Position numbers and translations under genes: made by a program. The notes beneath the pieces are model-generated. The model was not told where the DNA came from, made no database searches, and saw only the letters and a list, made by a program, of their open reading frames with translations. 64,000 nucleotides of DNA, taken from NCBI GenBank assembly GCA_017744365.1, contig JAGIBL010000001.1, positions 124,001 to 188,000 of the forward strand, in the 5' to 3' direction. Origin of the DNA: Nocardioidaceae bacterium (GTDB taxonomy: Bacteria > Actinomycetota > Actinomycetes > Propionibacteriales > Nocardioidaceae). How positions within the stretch are numbered: position 1 is the first letter of the stretch; the number at the start of each line of letters is the position of its first letter. Shown here in pieces: positions 58,161-64,000 of this stretch.

Positions 58161-61100
58161 ATGACCGTGCGCAGACTCACCGCCGCCTTCACGGCACTGC
58201 TCATCGCACTCGGCCTGACCCTCGCGGTCACCGGGCCGGCCAACGCCGACTGGACCGCCCCGGCGAACGGGGCCGTCCTGCGGGGGTCGAGCGTCACGCT
58301 GTCCGCCAGTGGCGGGTACGACAACTCCACCCTCGGCCACTGCGGGTGGTTCGGTGGCTCGGGCGGGTCGACCCGGTTCCGGCTGATCAACGCCAGCAAC
58401 GCCATCGTGTTCGAGCAGTTCTGGAACACCGGTGGCTCGCGCAGCACCACGATCGACACCCGCAGCTACCCCAACGGCAGCTACACCCTGCGGGACATCG
58501 AAGAGGTCCGGCAGAACAGCGGGTTCGCGGGCCTCGGCTGCAAGACGGACACCAACACCTACAACCGCTCGGTGACGATCGACAACTTCGTCAGCGTCGC
58601 GTACTCGGGTGACACCACCGCGCCGCGGAACACCTCGATCCCGGTCTCCGCGACGGTCACCGACGGCACCCTCGGCAACCCGGTCGCGGGTATCACCGTG
58701 ACCTTCGTCCTCGACGGCGCCGGTGGCTCGGTCAGCGCGGTCACCAACGGCTCCGGTGTCGCTTCGGCGTCGCTGCCGGTGCTGGGCAACGCCCGGACCG
58801 CGACCCTGACCATCGCGACCCTCAACACCTCGTTCTGGCGGGGTGGGACCACCAGCCGCACCTTCGAGGTCACCAAGAACGACACCACCACCACGGTGGC
58901 CACCCCGGCGACCGTGGTGCACGGGCAGCCGATCAGCTTCAGCGCGAGCGTGGTTGCGGCCAACGGCACCGGCACTCCGACCGGGACGCTGCAGTTCAAG
59001 GTCGACGGCAACAACTTCGGCGCCCCGGTGGCGATGAGCAGCGGGGCGGCGACCACTCCGCCGACCACGGCCCTGTCGACCGGCAACCACACGGTCACGG
59101 CGGTCTACGGCGGGGACAGCGGCTTCCTCGGCAGCACCTCGGCCGGCAAGACCGCGACCATCGACAAGGCGAGCACGACGACGGACCTGAACGCGGACGT
59201 CAGCCCGACCCACTACGGCCAGCCGGTCACCTTCACGGCCATCGTCACTGCTGTTGCCCCGGGCGCGGGCGACCCGACCGGCGGCGTGCAGTTCAACATC
59301 GACGGACAGCCGTTCGGCACAGCGGTCCCGATCGGCGGTGGCAACCAGGCCCTGCTGACCGTGAGCAACCTGAGCGCGGGCAACCACGACGTCGAGGCCG
59401 TCTACAACGGTGACGCCGACTTCGCCTCCAGCACCTCGGCACAGGTCACCCAGGGAGTCGACAGGGCCGACACCGACCTGGCGCTGGCGACCTCGGACAC
59501 CACCGCGGTCTCGGGTCAGTCGCTGACCTACACCGCCACGGTCACCGCGGTCGCGCCGGGCGCCGGCACCCCCGCCGGCCAGGTCCAGTTCGAGGTCGAC
59601 GGCACCCCGCTCGGCGGCCCGGTGACCCTGTCCGGCGGCGTGGCCACCTCGCCGTCGACCAGCCTGCTGGTCGGCAGCCACCACGTCACCGCGAACTACC
59701 TCGGTGACGCCAACTTCGGCGGCTCGAACAACGCCTACGACCAGGTGGTCGGCGCGGCCTCGACGAGCACCGCGCTGTCCACCTCGCCGAACCCGTCGGT
59801 CTTCGGCCAGCCGGTCACGCTGCACGCCGACGTCACCGTCGACGGTCCCGGCAGCGGCGACCCGTCCGGCCAGGTGAAGTTCACCGTCGACGGCACCGAG
59901 GAGTACTTCGCGACCGTGACCGACGGCGTCGCGGAGACCTCGGTCAGCACGCTCGCGGTCGGCGACCACACCGTCGTGGCGACCTTCCAGAGCAGCGACT
60001 CGAACTTCCTCAACAGCACCTCGGAGGAGGCCACCCAGTCGGTGAACAAGGCGGCCACCAAGACGGTCGTGTCCTCCTCGTCGGCCACCTCGGTCTTCGG
60101 CCAGCCGGTGACCTTCACCGCGACCGTCTCGGTGCAGGCGCCCGGCGCCGGTGCCCCGGCGGGGACGATCACCTTCACCGACGGCACCACCGACCTGGCG
60201 ACCGTGCCGGTGAGCTCGGCGACCGGCTTCGAGGCCACCTACACCACCGCCGGTCTCTCGGTCGGGCAGCACGCGATCACCGCGACGTACAGCGGGGACG
60301 ACAGCTTCCTGACCAGCAACGGCTCGACGACCCAGACGGTGATGAAGGCGCAGACCTCGACCCTGGTGGCCTCGTCGAACAACCCGGCGCAGTCGGGCCA
60401 GTCGACGGTCTTCACCGCCGTGGTCAGCCCGGTCGCCCCGGGCGCGGGCAACCCGTCCGGCACGGTGCTGTTCACCGTCAACGGCCTGCCGCTGGGCGGT
60501 CCGCGCCCGGTCGTGGCGGGCCTGGCGACCAGCCCCGCCTTCTCCGCGCTGACCCCGGGCACCTACAAGGTCCAGGCGCAGTACAGCGGTGACGGCAACT
60601 TCACCAAGAGCACCGGCCTGCTCGACCAGGGCGCCGGCCAGAACGTGACCAAGGGTGCGACCACCACCGAGCTGGCGGCGACGCCGGACCCGGCGGACTA
60701 CAACAGCACGGTCATGTTCACCGCGACGGTCAAGGCGGTCGCCCCGGCGACCGGCCGGCCCTCCGGTGTGGTCCGGTTCTGGGAGGGCGGCGAGCTGCTC
60801 GGCTCGGTCAGCCTGGCCCCGGCCGGTACCGGGACCGCGAGCGCCGAGTTCACGACGGCTTCCTTCGGGCCGGGGACGCACGGGGTCCGCGCCGAGTACG
60901 TCGGGAACTTCAACTTCACCGGCTCCGAGGCGACCACCACGGCCACCGTGGACCGGGTGCCGACGGTGACCGGGGTGGAGTCCTCGGCGAACCCGATCGC
61001 GTACGGCGACTCGGTGACCCTGACCGCGGTGGTCTCCAAGTCGCTGCCGGCCGCGGGCCAGCCGACCGGGTCGGTGACCTTCACCGAGGGCGGCGACGTG

Positions 61101-61604
61101 CTCGGCACCGCGACGGTCAGCACGGTCGACGGCCGTCAGGTCGCCTCGGTCACGGTCGCGGGCCTGCACGCCGGCGCGCACGCGGTCACGGCGACGTACG
61201 ACGGGGACAGCACCTTCGCGGGCAGCACCTCGTCGGCGTACACCGTGAACGTGACCCGGCAGGCGACCAACGTGGCCGCCGGCTCGCCGAGCGTGCACGA
61301 CACCAACCGGATCCCGACCAAGGCCGGCTACGTCCGGGCGCGGCTCACCGACGCCAGCGGCAACCCGCTGCCCGGCCGGACGATCGCGTTCACCAACAAG
61401 CCGACGGCCGAGCGCCCCGCGTACCTGCTCTGCAACGCGGTCACCGGCGCCGACGGCATCGCCGAGTGCGACTACACGGTCATCAACATCGACCCGTCGC
61501 TCTCCGGTGACGACCTGCTCATCGACGTGAACGGCGCCTACGACGCCACCTTCGCCGGCTCCGCGGACTACGCCCCCGCCACCGACCGCGGGCACCTGTT
61601 CTGA
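58161..61604 (+). CDS. Giant secreted protein with eight Big_5-type Ig-like repeats
   Basis: 1147 aa, paralogue of the preceding protein. The signal is MTVRRLTAAFTALLIALGLTLAVTGPANA; a GTG at 58167 is an alternative, and another GTG at 58134 overlapping the previous stop (GTGA) is less likely because it would bury the signal. An N-terminal domain with two Cys (GHCGWFGGSGGSTRF, FAGLGCKTDTNTY) is followed by one Big_1-like module. Eight Ig repeats then carry GDPTG- or GTPAG-type turns and YNGDADF- or YSGDDSF-type endings. The C-terminal cap RARLTDASGNPLPGRTIAF is related to the cap of its neighbour, again with two Cys. The pair forms one operon and arose by duplication. Confidence 0.85.
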   Translation: MTVRRLTAAFTALLIALGLTLAVTGPANADWTAPANGAVLRGSSVTLSASGGYDNSTLGHCGWFGGSGGSTRFRLINASNAIVFEQFWNTGGSRSTTIDTRSYPNGSYTLRDIEEVRQNSGFAGLGCKTDTNTYNRSVTIDNFVSVAYSGDTTAPRNTSIPVSATVTDGTLGNPVAGITVTFVLDGAGGSVSAVTNGSGVASASLPVLGNARTATLTIATLNTSFWRGGTTSRTFEVTKNDTTTTVATPATVVHGQPISFSASVVAANGTGTPTGTLQFKVDGNNFGAPVAMSSGAATTPPTTALSTGNHTVTAVYGGDSGFLGSTSAGKTATIDKASTTTDLNADVSPTHYGQPVTFTAIVTAVAPGAGDPTGGVQFNIDGQPFGTAVPIGGGNQALLTVSNLSAGNHDVEAVYNGDADFASSTSAQVTQGVDRADTDLALATSDTTAVSGQSLTYTATVTAVAPGAGTPAGQVQFEVDGTPLGGPVTLSGGVATSPSTSLLVGSHHVTANYLGDANFGGSNNAYDQVVGAASTSTALSTSPNPSVFGQPVTLHADVTVDGPGSGDPSGQVKFTVDGTEEYFATVTDGVAETSVSTLAVGDHTVVATFQSSDSNFLNSTSEEATQSVNKAATKTVVSSSSATSVFGQPVTFTATVSVQAPGAGAPAGTITFTDGTTDLATVPVSSATGFEATYTTAGLSVGQHAITATYSGDDSFLTSNGSTTQTVMKAQTSTLVASSNNPAQSGQSTVFTAVVSPVAPGAGNPSGTVLFTVNGLPLGGPRPVVAGLATSPAFSALTPGTYKVQAQYSGDGNFTKSTGLLDQGAGQNVTKGATTTELAATPDPADYNSTVMFTATVKAVAPATGRPSGVVRFWEGGELLGSVSLAPAGTGTASAEFTTASFGPGTHGVRAEYVGNFNFTGSEATTTATVDRVPTVTGVESSANPIAYGDSVTLTAVVSKSLPAAGQPTGSVTFTEGGDVLGTATVSTVDGRQVASVTVAGLHAGAHAVTATYDGDSTFAGSTSSAYTVNVTRQATNVAAGSPSVHDTNRIPTKAGYVRARLTDASGNPLPGRTIAFTNKPTAERPAYLLCNAVTGADGIAECDYTVINIDPSLSGDDLLIDVNGAYDATFAGSADYAPATDRGHLF

Positions 61605-61605
61605 T

Positions 61606-61682
61606 CGTTGAGTAGTCAGGTCGTCCCCGTTGAGTGGTCAGTTCGTCCCGGACGAGCTGACCACTCGCGGGTGACGAGCTGA

Positions 61683-61692
<10 letters not shown>
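61606..61692. repeat. 87-bp nested inverted repeat built from four copies of a ~22-bp unit
   Basis: Two direct copies (GTTGAGTAGTCAG..TCGTC at 61607 and GTTGAGTGGTCAG..TCGTC at 61629) are followed by two inverted copies (GACGAGCTGACCACTC at 61651 and GACGAGCTGACTACTCAAC at 61673). Outer arms pair over at least 13 bp, and inner arms over 10 bp plus TCGTC-CCG-GACGA. It fills the gap after the second Ig gene and includes the stop codon of the convergent gene. It may be a bidirectional terminator or a mobile palindromic element. Confidence 0.7.

Positions 61693-64000
<2,308 letters not shown>

Overview
This is a very GC-rich (roughly 70%) actinobacterial chromosome segment. Its gene content (GlgE pathway, SigK/RskA locus, ETF pair, NAD-dependent DNA ligase) and its many GTG/TTG starts and 4-nt gene overlaps suggest Nocardioides or a close relative. 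That is inferred from gene content; no 16S gene is present. No tRNA, rRNA, CRISPR array or recognisable transposase gene was seen.

Layout. 1-7105 (minus): a tightly coupled GlgE alpha-glucan operon, glgE-treS-pep2-glgB, followed by the start of a GNAT gene. 7194-11440 (minus): a Tat-exported PhoD-type phosphatase and a secreted Ig-like protein. 11542-23224: a polyamine uptake and catabolism region. An Lrp/AsnC regulator and FAD oxidoreductase point left; a PotDABC importer plus a second FAD oxidoreductase point right; then come a class III aminotransferase, an aminobutyraldehyde-type dehydrogenase and a saccharopine-dehydrogenase-like protein. A shared TGACAACGGA(A/T)T box lies in both divergent control regions.

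23217-28057: a RiPP cluster, the most unusual system here. A 42-residue precursor (24939-25067) has a lasso-type YxxPxL leader and a core made of two imperfect octads, DIDINLGA and DIHIHLGL, ending in Ser. Around it are a PqqD-like leader-binding protein, an HPr-kinase-like protein, a B2-type leader protease, a nucleotidyltransferase and an ABC exporter. This is the paeninodin-type gene set without a lasso cyclase.

28145-34103: glgP and glgX converge on a 1.2-kb segment bounded by perfect 23-bp inverted repeats, carrying one AbiEi/DUF559-like gene of different base composition. 34138-42014 (plus): a secreted metalloprotease, an enoyl-CoA hydratase, a small membrane protein, etfBA, an EEP-family hydrolase, a cysteine desulfurase, mnmA and a small conserved protein.

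42011-50593 (minus): a SigK locus with sigK, rskA, a fused FAD oxidoreductase-DUF1365 gene, two cyclopropane-fatty-acid-synthase-like methyltransferases, a DUF1295 membrane protein, an MPT83-like fasciclin lipoprotein and a membrane molybdopterin oxidoreductase. Two near-identical CCATCC-N15-CCGAA(T/C) promoters sit before the last two genes. 50650-53951: a MetE-like protein, then a TetR-controlled DHA2-type MFS exporter. 54271-61604: two tandem giant Ig-repeat secreted proteins. They are followed by an 87-bp four-unit inverted repeat, a PT-rich membrane protein, a small alpha/beta hydrolase, and ligA running off the right edge.

Most lines in a six-frame view of this sequence are shadows. CDS boundaries were chosen from protein-family fit, ribosome-binding sites, 4-nt overlaps and leaderless -10 boxes. 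Family names come from motif recognition; no database search was run.
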